The translations under genes and the position numbers were made by a program. Shown piece by piece: positions 1-7,827 of a stretch of 41,635 nt of DNA. The notes beneath the pieces were generated by a model. It searched no databases, had not been told where the DNA came from, and saw only the letters and a list, made by a program, of their open reading frames with translations. How positions within the stretch are numbered: position 1 is the first letter of the stretch; every line of letters begins with the position of its first letter. The stretch is from the NCBI RefSeq assembly GCF_902616385.1, contig NZ_CACMSM010000012.1, positions 1 through 41,635 of the forward strand, in the 5' to 3' direction. The DNA is from an uncultured Prochlorococcus sp. Its GTDB lineage: Bacteria > Cyanobacteriota > Cyanobacteriia > PCC-6307 > Cyanobiaceae.

Positions 1-1265
1 ACTAAGACTCTCATAACGGGTTCTGTACCGCTTGGCCTTATATACACTCTACAATTATCTGAATATATTTTCTGAAAAGACTCTATAATTTGATCAATCA
101 AGATTTTGGTTTCTGGATTTAAGTTTTTAATATTAAAATCTAGATTTATATTGGTAAGTTTTTGAGCATAAGGTTCGAAACTACTTTTAAGCCAATCATT
201 TAAATTAATATTTTTCTTTTTACAAAATTTAGAAATTTGAAGAGCAGTCAATATCCCATCTCCAGAAAAGTTATTAATTTTTGAAAGTATATGACCTGAC
301 TGCTCACCTCCTAAAACTGCTCCTGTTGCCTTAATTGCGTCATACACATGTTTATCTCCGACATCAGTTCTATATAAAATCCCTCCAATTTTTTCCCAGG
401 CCTTTTCAAAACCTAAGTTTGCCATTTGAGTTGATATTAGTACATTTTTTGTGAGAATTTTTTGTTCCATAAGTTCTCTTCCCCAAAGAAAAAGAATGTG
501 ATCTCCATCTAAAACGTTGCCTTTTGAATCTATTCCAATTACTCTATCGGCATCCCCATCGAAGCTGAAACCCATATCTGCAGGAATCTCTCTTAATGCT
601 TTTTTTAATGATTCGAGGTTAGTAGAACCACAATTCATATTAATTTTCAAACCATTTTTAGAGTTGTTTATAACTCTCACATCAGCACCAAGAGACTGAA
701 AAATTTTTTTTGCACAGGTTGTTGCTGATCCATAGCATGTGTCTAATACTATTTTCAACCCGCTTAGATTTTCCTCACCCATTGTTTGGATTAGACTTTT
801 AATATAAATATCAAAGAGATTTTTATTTGTGTTAAGTGGAATCACTTTTCTTGGAACTGAGATATTATGATTTGACTCTTCAACTAATTTTTGAATTTTA
901 TTTTCAAAATATTTGGTAATTTTTTGACCATTATGATCAAAAATTTTTATGCCATTATATTCTGGCGGATTATGACTTGCAGATATCATGATTCCACTAC
1001 TCAAGTTCTCTTGTTTGATTAAAAAAGGTATTGCCGGGGTTGGGCAGATTCCAAGATTTATAAATTTTTTACCACTTTCGTTTATACCTTGTGTTATTGC
1101 CTGCAGTAGTATATCTCCACTAATTCTTGTATCTCTTCCAATTATTATTGGATTTTTATTTTCTAAGCTCGAACCTAAAGCGTAGCCTACTTTGTAAGCT
1201 AGTGAATAGGTTATCTCTTCATTAAATCTTCCTCTTATTCCATCAGTTCCAAAGATTGATTGCAT
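1..1265 (-). CDS. glmM: Phosphoglucosamine mutase GlmM (3' end beyond window)
   Basis: GlmM interconverts glucosamine-6-phosphate and glucosamine-1-phosphate in the cytoplasm, on the route to UDP-GlcNAc for peptidoglycan and lipid A. The frame starts at the ATG at 1265 with [14 protein letters not shown] and runs leftward off the edge. Visible motifs are the phosphoserine loop [17 protein letters not shown], the metal-binding FDGDADRV, the sugar-binding GGEQSGH and the phosphate-binding [11 protein letters not shown] close to the edge. About 421 codons are present, so only some 30 C-terminal residues should be missing compared with the usual 450 or so. It is divergent from the thioredoxin gene that starts at 1404. 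Assignment to GlmM rather than a phosphomannomutase rests on the GTDGIRG start and the ASHNPP loop. A second, different phosphohexomutase lies at 32736-34190. Confidence 0.95.
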   Translation of the reverse strand, partial: MQSIFGTDGIRGRFNEEITYSLAYKVGYALGSSLENKNPIIIGRDTRISGDILLQAITQGINESGKKFINLGICPTPAIPFLIKQENLSSGIMISASHNPPEYNGIKIFDHNGQKITKYFENKIQKLVEESNHNISVPRKVIPLNTNKNLFDIYIKSLIQTMGEENLSGLKIVLDTCYGSATTCAKKIFQSLGADVRVINNSKNGLKINMNCGSTNLESLKKALREIPADMGFSFDGDADRVIGIDSKGNVLDGDHILFLWGRELMEQKILTKNVLISTQMANLGFEKAWEKIGGILYRTDVGDKHVYDAIKATGAVLGGEQSGHILSKINNFSGDGILTALQISKFCKKKNINLNDWLKSSFEPYAQKLTNINLDFNIKNLNPETKILIDQIIESFQKIYSDNCRVYIRPSGTEPVMRVL

Positions 1266-1403
1266 AATTAGATTTCAGGAATCAAAGAAATTTTTGATAA
1301 TTATTTAGTTATTATTTTATCAGTTGATTAAAAGCTTATAGATTTCAATTCTCTTTATTCGTTTTAATTATTTAAGATATTTTTAGTTAGTAATTCTTTA
1401 ATA

Positions 1404-1949
1404 GTGCAATCTGAGAGTCGAGAGCAAATTTTAGAGACAAATTTAAAAACAATACTAGTATTGATTATAGCTATTGTTATCATTTCACTAATTTTTTTAA
1501 AAAATTTCTTTTTTAAATCGACTTATCTTCTAAAGAGTTTTGGAGAATTATCTGTTGACCCTGAAATAGCTTTTACAAATAATAAGCCTACATTTCTCGA
1601 ATTTTATGCTGAGTGGTGTGAAGTTTGCAAAGAAATGGCTCCGCAAGTTTCTGCTTTTAAAGATGAATATGAAAAAGATATTAATTTTGTTTTTTTAAAT
1701 GTTGATAATCAAAAATGGGGTAATTACATCCAGAAGTTTGCTGTCAACGGGATTCCTCAAGTTAATCTCTTTGATAAAAAGGGTAATCTAATATCTACGT
1801 TTATTGGTAAACAAGATGAAATAAAAATAAGAGAATCTATTAATAATTTAGAAAGAGAAGAAAAACCTTATGAGGAAATTATTAATGCTGGATTTTCAAC
1901 AATTCAAGAAAATAAAAATAATGAAATTAGTCCTCGTAGTCATGGATAA
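1404..1949 (+). CDS. txlA: Membrane-anchored thioredoxin-like protein (TxlA/HCF164 type)
   Basis: The 181-residue protein has one N-terminal membrane segment (about residues 16-34) followed by a thioredoxin fold with active site WCEVC (W71, C72, C75) and the cis-proline loop NGIPQVNLF. TxlA/HCF164 proteins pass reducing equivalents across the thylakoid membrane for cytochrome and photosystem assembly; that role is inferred from family resemblance. The start is GTG at 1404; no ATG lies close by in frame, and the membrane segment follows directly. The C-terminus ends in a short polar, Asn-rich tail. The gene is convergent with thyX, with only three bases between the two stops. Confidence 0.85.
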   Translation: MQSESREQILETNLKTILVLIIAIVIISLIFLKNFFFKSTYLLKSFGELSVDPEIAFTNNKPTFLEFYAEWCEVCKEMAPQVSAFKDEYEKDINFVFLNVDNQKWGNYIQKFAVNGIPQVNLFDKKGNLISTFIGKQDEIKIRESINNLEREEKPYEEIINAGFSTIQENKNNEISPRSHG

Positions 1950-1952
1950 TTT

Positions 1953-2585
1953 TTACCAATCTAAAGATTTTGATACAATCGGAAAACTTTCTTTAAAAAT
2001 AGACTTACAATTTTGGGCGATAGATTTGTGTTCTTTTTGGGTACCATGAGCTGATCTTAAATGGATGTAATGGATCCACGATCTGCATGATCCAGACATA
2101 TATATTCTTGTTGGAGTTGCTAATGGTAAAACAAATCTCGCACATTCTTTGGCTACGCCTTCAGCAAGTAAATCTTCATATAATTCTGAAGCAGCTTCAA
2201 AGTGCAAACCAATTTTTTCATTGAATCTTTTTTTTAAATCATCAGGGAGGTCAGGAATTGAATTTTGCCTATTTTTAAAATCTTGACGCCTCAACTCTGG
2301 TAAGGGAATATTTCCCAGCTGAGAACTATCTGCATATCTCTGTGAAAATTCTTGGAAAGTAAATGATCTATGTCTTAAAATTTGGGCAGCGATTCCTCTG
2401 TTAGTTTCTATTTGTAGGGTCATAAATGACTGTTCAAAAACACTCCAATGTTCATTTTTAATGCAATAACTTAATAATTTCGAATAGTCCTCATTCTCCT
2501 GGTTTTTTGGGTTACTAACTCTTGCAATATAAGCCATTGTTTTTTCTGCATCAGGGGTTAGCGAAATTAGCTCAACTTTACTCAT
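1953..2585 (-). CDS. thyX: Flavin-dependent thymidylate synthase ThyX
   Basis: ThyX makes dTMP from dUMP using methylene-tetrahydrofolate, FAD and NADPH. The 210-residue protein carries the ThyX signature RHRSFTFQEFSQRY at about residues 71-84 (family pattern RHRxxSxxxxSxRY, with Thr in place of the first Ser) and the C-terminal region SGSCRSWIHYIHLRS that forms part of the dUMP/FAD site. Length is normal. It is the last gene of a leftward operon with dcd (one base between them) and the CobO-like gene. Dcd makes dUTP, which after hydrolysis supplies the dUMP used by ThyX, so the two genes form a short thymidylate pathway unit. No thyA is seen in the window. Confidence 0.97.
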   Translation of the reverse strand: MSKVELISLTPDAEKTMAYIARVSNPKNQENEDYSKLLSYCIKNEHWSVFEQSFMTLQIETNRGIAAQILRHRSFTFQEFSQRYADSSQLGNIPLPELRRQDFKNRQNSIPDLPDDLKKRFNEKIGLHFEAASELYEDLLAEGVAKECARFVLPLATPTRIYMSGSCRSWIHYIHLRSAHGTQKEHKSIAQNCKSIFKESFPIVSKSLDW

Positions 2586-2586
2586 T

Positions 2587-3180
2587 TTAGATCTTTGCTA
2601 GAGTTACTTTTTCTGGTTGGTTTTGATATTTACCTCTTCTATCTTGATAGGTTGTAGAGCATGGATCACCTTCGAAAAAGAGTAATTGGCAAATACCCTC
2701 TTCAGCATAAATTCTACAGTCTGCACCAGAACTGTTACTAAACTCTAAAGTCAGATGACCTTCCCACCCTGCCTCTGCTGGGGTTGTATTAACAATTATT
2801 CCTAGTCGCGCATAAGTACTTTTGCCTATACAGATGACAGTTATATTTTCTGGTACTTTCATCTTTTCTAAAGCCACTCCTAAACCATAGGAATGAGCAG
2901 GAAGAATAAAAAAGTCTCCATCATCATCATGATGAAGAACAGTTTTTTCTAAATTATTAGGATTAAACTTTTTGGGATTCATCACAGTACCAGGGATATG
3001 TCTGAAAATTAGGAATTCTTTTGATGAAAGTCTTAAATCATAGCCATAGGAAGAACATCCGTAACTCAAAACTGGCTTTTGTTTGTTGTCAGGTTCAAGA
3101 TGCCTAATTAGATTAGATTGAAAGGGCTTTATCATTCCTTCCGTGGCTTTTTGATTTATCCAGAGATCATTTTTTAGCAT
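2587..3180 (-). CDS. dcd: dCTP deaminase
   Basis: This 197-residue protein belongs to the dUTPase/dCTP deaminase fold and deaminates dCTP to dUTP. Key stretches are GKSTYARLGIIVNTTPAEAG and WEGHLTLEFSN, the latter holding the likely catalytic Glu, and the EGICQLLFF strand near the C-terminus. A fused deaminase-dUTPase activity, as in some homologues, cannot be decided by eye. The start is ATG at 3180, four bases downstream of the CobO-like gene, and thyX follows after one base, so the three are almost certainly cotranscribed. Confidence 0.93.
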   Translation of the reverse strand: MLKNDLWINQKATEGMIKPFQSNLIRHLEPDNKQKPVLSYGCSSYGYDLRLSSKEFLIFRHIPGTVMNPKKFNPNNLEKTVLHHDDDGDFFILPAHSYGLGVALEKMKVPENITVICIGKSTYARLGIIVNTTPAEAGWEGHLTLEFSNSSGADCRIYAEEGICQLLFFEGDPCSTTYQDRRGKYQNQPEKVTLAKI

Positions 3181-3184
3181 TTTT

Positions 3185-3766
3185 TTATGAGCGAAGTTCG
3201 GTAATTTGGTTGGCCATTAATAATAGATCTTTAGGAATATCTGTACCAGTAAGGATTACATCTCCAGATATAAATCGGTTTTCAAGTGTTGAAATCAAAT
3301 CATCTTTCTCGATTATTTTCATTTCAATAGCTAAAAAAATTTCATCAAGTATGATTTGATCATTCTCGCCAGACTGAAGTTCTTTTTTACAAAAATTCCA
3401 TAATTCAAGAGTTGACTCATGAATAGATTTTTTTAAATTTATATTGTTTTTAATTTCTTCAGAATTATATTGATCAAAGGAATGTGATGATCTTACCCAG
3501 GTTAAATTGCCGCACAACTTTTCTGCATTATTAACTCCCTGTTTGACGCCTCCTTTCATAAATTGTACTAAGAGCACTTTCCTTCCCAGAGCAGCATTTC
3601 TTAGAGAGTCTCTAATGATAGATGTGTAGCTTCCTCTATATGAGGATTGGTAGATTTGAATTTGACCGTTTTGTGTAAATCTTTTGACGTTACTTTTGCT
3701 GGCAGTATTTATATTTACAACATCAGTATTATTTTTTGAATAAATATTGGATGGACTAATTACCAT
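3185..3766 (-). CDS. CobO/BtuR-like protein with degenerate P-loop
   Basis: The 193-residue protein resembles CobO/BtuR-type cob(I)alamin adenosyltransferases: after a basic N-terminal segment it has the strand and loop GRKVLLVQFMKGGVKQG (about residues 61-77) and a Walker-B-like stretch IILDEI (about 138-143), both in the places expected for the family. However, where CobO has the glycine-rich P-loop of GxGKGKTT type, this protein reads SSYRGSYTS (about 41-49), lacking the Lys and the GKT/S core. Either the enzyme binds nucleotide differently or it has lost adenosyltransferase activity. It heads the operon with dcd and thyX and is divergent from ntcA with 198 bases between starts. Family placement is fairly sure; enzymatic function is not. 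Confidence 0.7.
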   Translation of the reverse strand: MVISPSNIYSKNNTDVVNINTASKSNVKRFTQNGQIQIYQSSYRGSYTSIIRDSLRNAALGRKVLLVQFMKGGVKQGVNNAEKLCGNLTWVRSSHSFDQYNSEEIKNNINLKKSIHESTLELWNFCKKELQSGENDQIILDEIFLAIEMKIIEKDDLISTLENRFISGDVILTGTDIPKDLLLMANQITELRS

Positions 3767-3902
3767 TATTTAGATTCTTTCTACATGCAGTATAATTAGA
3801 ATTTACTGACGCTGCATATAGTGTAATTTTACTTAAAAAAGGGTTAGGCAATTGGAAACTGACTCAAAAGGGCTTATTGACAAACAAATAAGAATTGAAA
3901 AT

Positions 3903-3918
3903 TGTTACTGTTGATACA
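3903..3918 (+). promoter_or_regulatory. Putative NtcA box upstream of ntcA (autoregulation)
   Basis: The 16 bases TGTTACTGTTGATACA fit the NtcA consensus TGTA-N8-TACA with one mismatch (GTT instead of GTA in the left half). They lie 46 bases before the chosen ntcA ATG at 3965. Cyanobacterial ntcA genes are often autoregulated from such a site. I could not identify a convincing -10 box at the standard spacing, so this remains a prediction. Confidence 0.55.
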
Positions 3919-3964
3919 AGATATTTTAGAGTGTCTCCTTAAGTTTTTAATAATCAAGATATTT

Positions 3965-4699
3965 ATGATACCTGCATCACGAGGATTCAACCGCTTTAGT
4001 TCGCAACAGTCAGGACAAAGTAAAATTAACTCTGTTGGAGAACGTTTTCCAATCAATAGAACTTTAATGGAAGTTATTAAAGGTCTTGATGGTGCAAGTA
4101 CAGAAATGATTGAGAGATCTAAAACAATATTCTTCCCTGGGGACCCTGCTGAAAGAGTTTATCTTATAAGAAGAGGAGCAGTAAGACTTTCAAGAGTTTA
4201 TGAGTCAGGTGAAGAAATAACTGTTGCTCTCTTAAGAGAAAATAGTCTGTTTGGTGTCTTATCTCTTCTAACAGGCCATAGATCTGATCGCTTCTATCAT
4301 GCCATAGCATTCACAAGAGTTGAAATGATAACAGCACCTGCAAATTCAGTTTTAAGAGCTATAGAGGAAGATGCATCAGTCGGCCTTTTACTATTACAAG
4401 GGCTTTCGAGTAGGATCCTGCAAACTGAAACAATGATAGAAACCCTTACACATAGAGATATGTCTTCTCGTTTAGTGAGTTTTTTAATGGTTCTTTGTAG
4501 AGACTTTGGAGTAGCAGGTGAAAAAGGTATTACAATAGACTTAAGGCTTTCTCATCAGGCAATTGCAGAAGCTATTGGTTCTACGAGAGTAACCATTACA
4601 AGATTATTGGGTGATTTAAAGGATTCAGGGCTTCTTAATATTGAAAGAAAAAAGATCACAGTGTTCGATCCAATTGCTCTTGCAAAAAGATTTAATTGA
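3965..4699 (+). CDS. ntcA: Global nitrogen regulator NtcA
   Basis: NtcA is the CRP-family transcription factor that senses 2-oxoglutarate and activates nitrogen-assimilation genes in cyanobacteria. From the ATG at 3965 the protein has 244 residues, with an effector-binding beta-barrel (about 50-150, including [20 protein letters not shown]), a dimerisation helix, and a C-terminal helix-turn-helix [20 protein letters not shown] (about 195-214). An upstream in-frame ATG at 3902 would add 21 hydrophobic residues and overlap the predicted NtcA box, so it is rejected. Its likely target amt lies 13 kb downstream with a perfect box. The DUF3084 gene follows in the same direction after 39 bases. Confidence 0.97.
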   Translation: MIPASRGFNRFSSQQSGQSKINSVGERFPINRTLMEVIKGLDGASTEMIERSKTIFFPGDPAERVYLIRRGAVRLSRVYESGEEITVALLRENSLFGVLSLLTGHRSDRFYHAIAFTRVEMITAPANSVLRAIEEDASVGLLLLQGLSSRILQTETMIETLTHRDMSSRLVSFLMVLCRDFGVAGEKGITIDLRLSHQAIAEAIGSTRVTITRLLGDLKDSGLLNIERKKITVFDPIALAKRFN

Positions 4700-4738
4700 T
4701 TCATCATAAATTATGATGTACTGAGTAAATGCAAAAGT

Positions 4739-5704
4739 GTGGCTTGGATTTTAATTGTTTTTTTAATATTACTAGGAGGATTAATTGCACCATTTGGGGA
4801 TATTCTTGGAACAAAGATTGGTAAAGCAAGATTTAGCATCTTAAAGTTAAGACCTAAAAAAACAGCAACTATAATAACAATAATTACAGGTGGGTTTATT
4901 AGTTCAATATCAATAGGGTTATTGATTTTAGTTAGTGAAGAATTCAGACAAAGGCTTTTTGTTGATATTCCTTTTTTGCAAAAAACTTTAGATGAAAGTA
5001 AAAAGGCTTTAATCCCTTTACAGGAAGAACGAAAGGAACTTGAAGGTACAATTATTCAAAAAGAAAAGGAGTTGAATAAATTAAAAAATAATATTAAAGA
5101 ATTTAGGAGAGGAAATATTGTTATTAGAAGAGGACAAACTTTATTTATTGCAGAGCTTAATTCCAACTCAAATGTAAAACTAGGCTTAACAAAAATCTTT
5201 AATGAAGCTGATAAATTTGTCAGGAAAATTGTTATCCCAACAAATAAAAAAGCAAAAAATATTCTTTTGTGGAGGCCTAGTGATATTACAAAAATTGAGA
5301 CAATAGCTGCTAAAGACGGTAACTGGATTTTATTAATTAAATCAGCAACAAATGTTTTAAAAGGGGATAATTATGTTTTTGTATCCCCTGATTTATTAGA
5401 GAATAAATTTATAGTCAAAAAAGGGGATGTTATTACAAGTTCAATTTTGGGAGAAAGTGATTTAAATCTTAAATCAATAAATTTAAAAATTAAATCACTA
5501 CTAAGAGAAACAAGGGATGAAATTAAGTCAAAAGGATCACAAGTTAGTGAAATTAATACAAATGGAAATTTTGTAAAAAAAATTAGAGACTTTCTTCAAG
5601 AAAATCAAAATATCAAATTTAAGTTAGAAGTAGTATCTTTGAGAGATAGTAAAACAGTAGAACCTATTATCGTTGAAATAAATATTTTAAAGATTGCATC
5701 TTAA
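4739..5704 (+). CDS. DUF3084 family membrane protein
   Basis: The 321-residue protein begins (GTG at 4739) with a hydrophobic segment, then GDILGTKIGKARFSILKLRP, a second membrane segment (about 42-65), and a charged helical stretch (about 80-125, rich in Lys/Glu/Leu) that looks like a coiled coil. The remainder is a soluble domain. This layout matches DUF3084, a family I know only from cyanobacteria and whose function is not established. The stop codon is directly followed by the ATG of the RNase H-fold gene at 5705, with no intervening base, which suggests translational coupling and a shared job. It sits downstream of ntcA, but nothing in the sequence shows a role in nitrogen control. Confidence 0.8.
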   Translation: MAWILIVFLILLGGLIAPFGDILGTKIGKARFSILKLRPKKTATIITIITGGFISSISIGLLILVSEEFRQRLFVDIPFLQKTLDESKKALIPLQEERKELEGTIIQKEKELNKLKNNIKEFRRGNIVIRRGQTLFIAELNSNSNVKLGLTKIFNEADKFVRKIVIPTNKKAKNILLWRPSDITKIETIAAKDGNWILLIKSATNVLKGDNYVFVSPDLLENKFIVKKGDVITSSILGESDLNLKSINLKIKSLLRETRDEIKSKGSQVSEINTNGNFVKKIRDFLQENQNIKFKLEVVSLRDSKTVEPIIVEINILKIAS

Positions 5705-6142
5705 ATGCCTAAAGTAATAACTATTGATCCCGGTAGAAGTAAATGCGGCTTAGTCTTAGCTGAAATAAGTGCAAAAAAGATTTATAAAGCGATCATTCTT
5801 AAAAGTGAATTACTTGAGAATTATGTCAGAAATTTAACTGCCGCGGAGGACGTAACCAAAATTATTATTGGTAATGGTACTTCCAGTAGAGAAATCAAAG
5901 AAAAACTGTATTTTTTTAAGAAAGAAATAATATTTTTTGAGGAAAAAAATACTACCTACAGAGCAAAAGCAAGATATTTCGAACTTTTTCCAATTAGTGG
6001 TCTAAAGTTTTTAATTCCTAGAGAATTTTTTATTCTAAATAAAAACCTTGATGCGATATCAGCTTTGATAATTTTAGAAGATTATTACAAAATAAAGTTT
6101 TTTTTGAATAAAAATATAGATTTTAAAACTTGGCTGAAATAG
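5705..6142 (+). CDS. RNase H-fold (RuvC/YqgF-like) protein
   Basis: The 145-residue protein starts with VITIDPGRSKCGLVLAE, the first-strand signature of RuvC/YqgF-type RNase H-fold nucleases (family form xxxDPGxxxxGxA), with D8 as the expected first metal ligand. A possible C-terminal acidic residue lies in NLDAISALIILEDYY (about 113-127). It is not the main YqgF, whose other motifs are absent, so the substrate is unknown. The start codon follows the DUF3084 stop directly. Its last 20 bases overlap the 3' end of the convergent DUF3146 gene. A Holliday junction resolvase or RNA-processing nuclease are both possible; loss of activity is also possible. Confidence 0.65.
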   Translation: MPKVITIDPGRSKCGLVLAEISAKKIYKAIILKSELLENYVRNLTAAEDVTKIIIGNGTSSREIKEKLYFFKKEIIFFEEKNTTYRAKARYFELFPISGLKFLIPREFFILNKNLDAISALIILEDYYKIKFFLNKNIDFKTWLK

Positions 6143-6380
6143 TGAATTTATATTCATTCCCTGCTTCTAGTTCATAATCTTTTTTTAATAAAAATCTCAA
6201 TAAGGCATCTTCAATTAATGCTCTTCCCAAAGGTGGATTTACCGTTAATAAACCTTTATGAAAGGACCATGTAAAAGTCCATTTAAATTGACTAGCTTCC
6301 ACAACCCCCTGAATTTGCTTTTTTGAGAAGGAATATTCCTTAACACTTACATTTGCAATCGTTTCAGGTTTTGAACGCAT
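6123..6380 (-). CDS. DUF3146 family protein
   Basis: An 85-residue soluble protein with no membrane segment, rich in aromatic residues in its middle (FKWTFTWSFHKGLLTVNPP). It matches my memory of DUF3146, a short cyanobacterial family without known function. The ATG at 6380 lies three bases after the pth stop, so it is probably cotranscribed with pth. The 3' end overlaps the convergent RNase H-fold gene by 20 bases, which limits how either end can evolve. No function can be proposed from the sequence. Confidence 0.7.
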   Translation of the reverse strand: MRSKPETIANVSVKEYSFSKKQIQGVVEASQFKWTFTWSFHKGLLTVNPPLGRALIEDALLRFLLKKDYELEAGNEYKFTISAKF

Positions 6381-6383
6381 ATC

Positions 6384-6986
6384 TTAAGGTTGGTCTTTGT
6401 CAAAAGAATTTAATTCATTAATTATATATTCTTCTTTTTTAGTATTTAGTTGTTCTAGGGATTCTATTACTCTCTTATACACTTTATCCAATATAAATTT
6501 TTCTTCTAGAGAAATATTTCCTAAGACATGAGAAATGGTATTGAAATTATTTTTCCCCTTAATTAGAGGGGGTGATCCAATACCGATTCTTATTCTCTTA
6601 AAGTTTTGTGTCTGCAATTGTTCAATGATGCTTTTAAGCCCATTATGTCCCCCGGAGCTGCCTTTTCTTCTAAATCTTATTTTACCAAGGGGAAGATCTT
6701 TATCATCGACTATTATAAAAATCTGATCTAAATTAATCTTGTACCAATCAACTATTGCTTGGACGGCATAACCACTGTTATTCATAAACGTATTTGGTAA
6801 AAATAATCTGAAAATAGAATCATTGATTTGAAATTCTGAGCAGGAACTTTTAAGCTTATCTTTAAATAAAAAATTTGAATTATATTTTTTCGAGAGATTT
6901 TCAAGCAGTAAAAAACCTATATTATGCCTACTTTTTGAGTATTTTTTACCAGGATTTCCTAATCCAATTAAAAATATTTCTTTCAT
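6384..6986 (-). CDS. pth: Peptidyl-tRNA hydrolase
   Basis: Pth releases tRNA from peptidyl-tRNAs that drop off the ribosome. The 200-residue protein has the canonical N-terminus LIGLGNPGKKYSKSRHNIGF, containing the substrate-binding Asn and catalytic His, then FMNNSGYAV, IIVDDKDLPLGKIRFRRKGS with the catalytic-site Asp, and SSGGHNGLKSI and RIRIGIGSP. Length is normal. It begins with ATG at 6986 and is followed after three bases by DUF3146. Its upstream neighbour on the same strand is psbH, 149 bases away. Confidence 0.97.
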   Translation of the reverse strand: MKEIFLIGLGNPGKKYSKSRHNIGFLLLENLSKKYNSNFLFKDKLKSSCSEFQINDSIFRLFLPNTFMNNSGYAVQAIVDWYKINLDQIFIIVDDKDLPLGKIRFRRKGSSGGHNGLKSIIEQLQTQNFKRIRIGIGSPPLIKGKNNFNTISHVLGNISLEEKFILDKVYKRVIESLEQLNTKKEEYIINELNSFDKDQP

Positions 6987-7135
6987 GGTCTATTTCTCAA
7001 TTTCATTTGATTGAGAATCATAAATATGAATATATATGCAAACTATAACCCAATAAATTAAAACAAAAGTTTTAAAAAAGAGATTATTTAGTAATTTAAA
7101 TTATTGGGATGAATTCTTGATAGGATTTTTGAAAT

Positions 7136-7336
7136 CTAATTTCCGTTCCAATCTACCGAGAAACCTTGCAGTAGTAAGGATTGGTTATAGATTTGTAGAA
7201 GAATAACTAAGAAAACTAAAAGTAGTAGACCAATTACTGTCATGACAGGAACTGCTCCCCAACCAGGTACAACTTTACCTTGACCTGAATTGCCAATTGC
7301 TTTTAGAAGACTTCCTAATGCTGTTTTTTGACCCAT
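7136..7336 (-). CDS. psbH: Photosystem II protein PsbH
   Basis: PsbH is a small thylakoid subunit of the photosystem II core near CP47, needed for stable assembly and electron flow at the acceptor side. The 66-residue protein has a short stromal N-terminus ([15 protein letters not shown]), the conserved GKVVPGWG turn, one membrane helix (about 28-47) and a lumenal tail. It lacks the N-terminal phosphorylation extension of plant PsbH, as is usual in cyanobacteria. It is divergent from psbN with 80 bases between starts, the arrangement commonly seen in cyanobacteria. Confidence 0.97.
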
Positions 7337-7416
7337 GTTAAATTCACAAAATCGGATATTATTTCGCTATTGTATAAGAACTCATACATAAATTGTTTAC
7401 AAACTTAGCAAAATTG

Positions 7417-7569
7417 ATGCAAACTTTATCATCAGCTCCAGATCCTGCAGTTTCTATAGCGGTAACAATTCTGGCCCTACTTTTAGCTTTGACCGGTTTT
7501 GGTCTTTGTACTGCATTCGGTCCTAAAGCAGCAAAGCTTACTGACCCTTGGGATGATCATGACGATTAG
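7417..7569 (+). CDS. psbN: PsbN, photosystem II assembly protein
   Basis: This 50-residue protein, starting at the ATG at 7417 (MQTLSSAPDPAVSIAVTILA), has one membrane helix (about 13-33) followed by the conserved TAFGPKAAKLTDPWDDHDD tail. In plants PsbN is needed for photosystem II assembly and repair rather than being a stable subunit. It is divergent from psbH, and psbI follows 108 bases downstream in the same direction. Confidence 0.95.
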   Translation: MQTLSSAPDPAVSIAVTILALLLALTGFGLCTAFGPKAAKLTDPWDDHDD

Positions 7570-7677
7570 TCTCCCTTAAAGTATTTCAAAATTTACCAAA
7601 AATACAAAAAGTAAACAATTAACCATAGTTTAATTATAAATTTAATAAGATATAAATCTGTCAGCACTAGTAATTCC

Positions 7678-7806
7678 ATGCTCGCCTTAAAAATTTCTGT
7701 TTACACCATCGTTTTTTTCTTTGTTGGAATATTTCTTTTCGGATTTTTAGCAAGTGACCCAACAAGAACCCCAAACAGAAAAGATCTAGAAAGTCCTCAA
7801 GATTAA
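7678..7806 (+). CDS. psbI: Photosystem II protein PsbI
   Basis: The 42-residue protein reads [20 protein letters not shown] then [15 protein letters not shown], the typical PsbI pattern of one N-terminal membrane helix and a short polar tail with the SDPxRxPxR motif. PsbI is a peripheral helix of the photosystem II reaction centre that helps early assembly around D1. The ATG is at 7678 and the stop at 7804-7806. The DUF3769 frame begins 21 bases later and may be cotranscribed. Confidence 0.96.
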
Positions 7807-7827
7807 TTTTTTAATTAAATTCTTAAA

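Noticed and set aside
3821-3831. A GTAATTTTAC string upstream of ntcA resembling an NtcA half-site pair
   Set aside because: Spacing is GTA-N4-TAC, not N8, so it does not fit the consensus.
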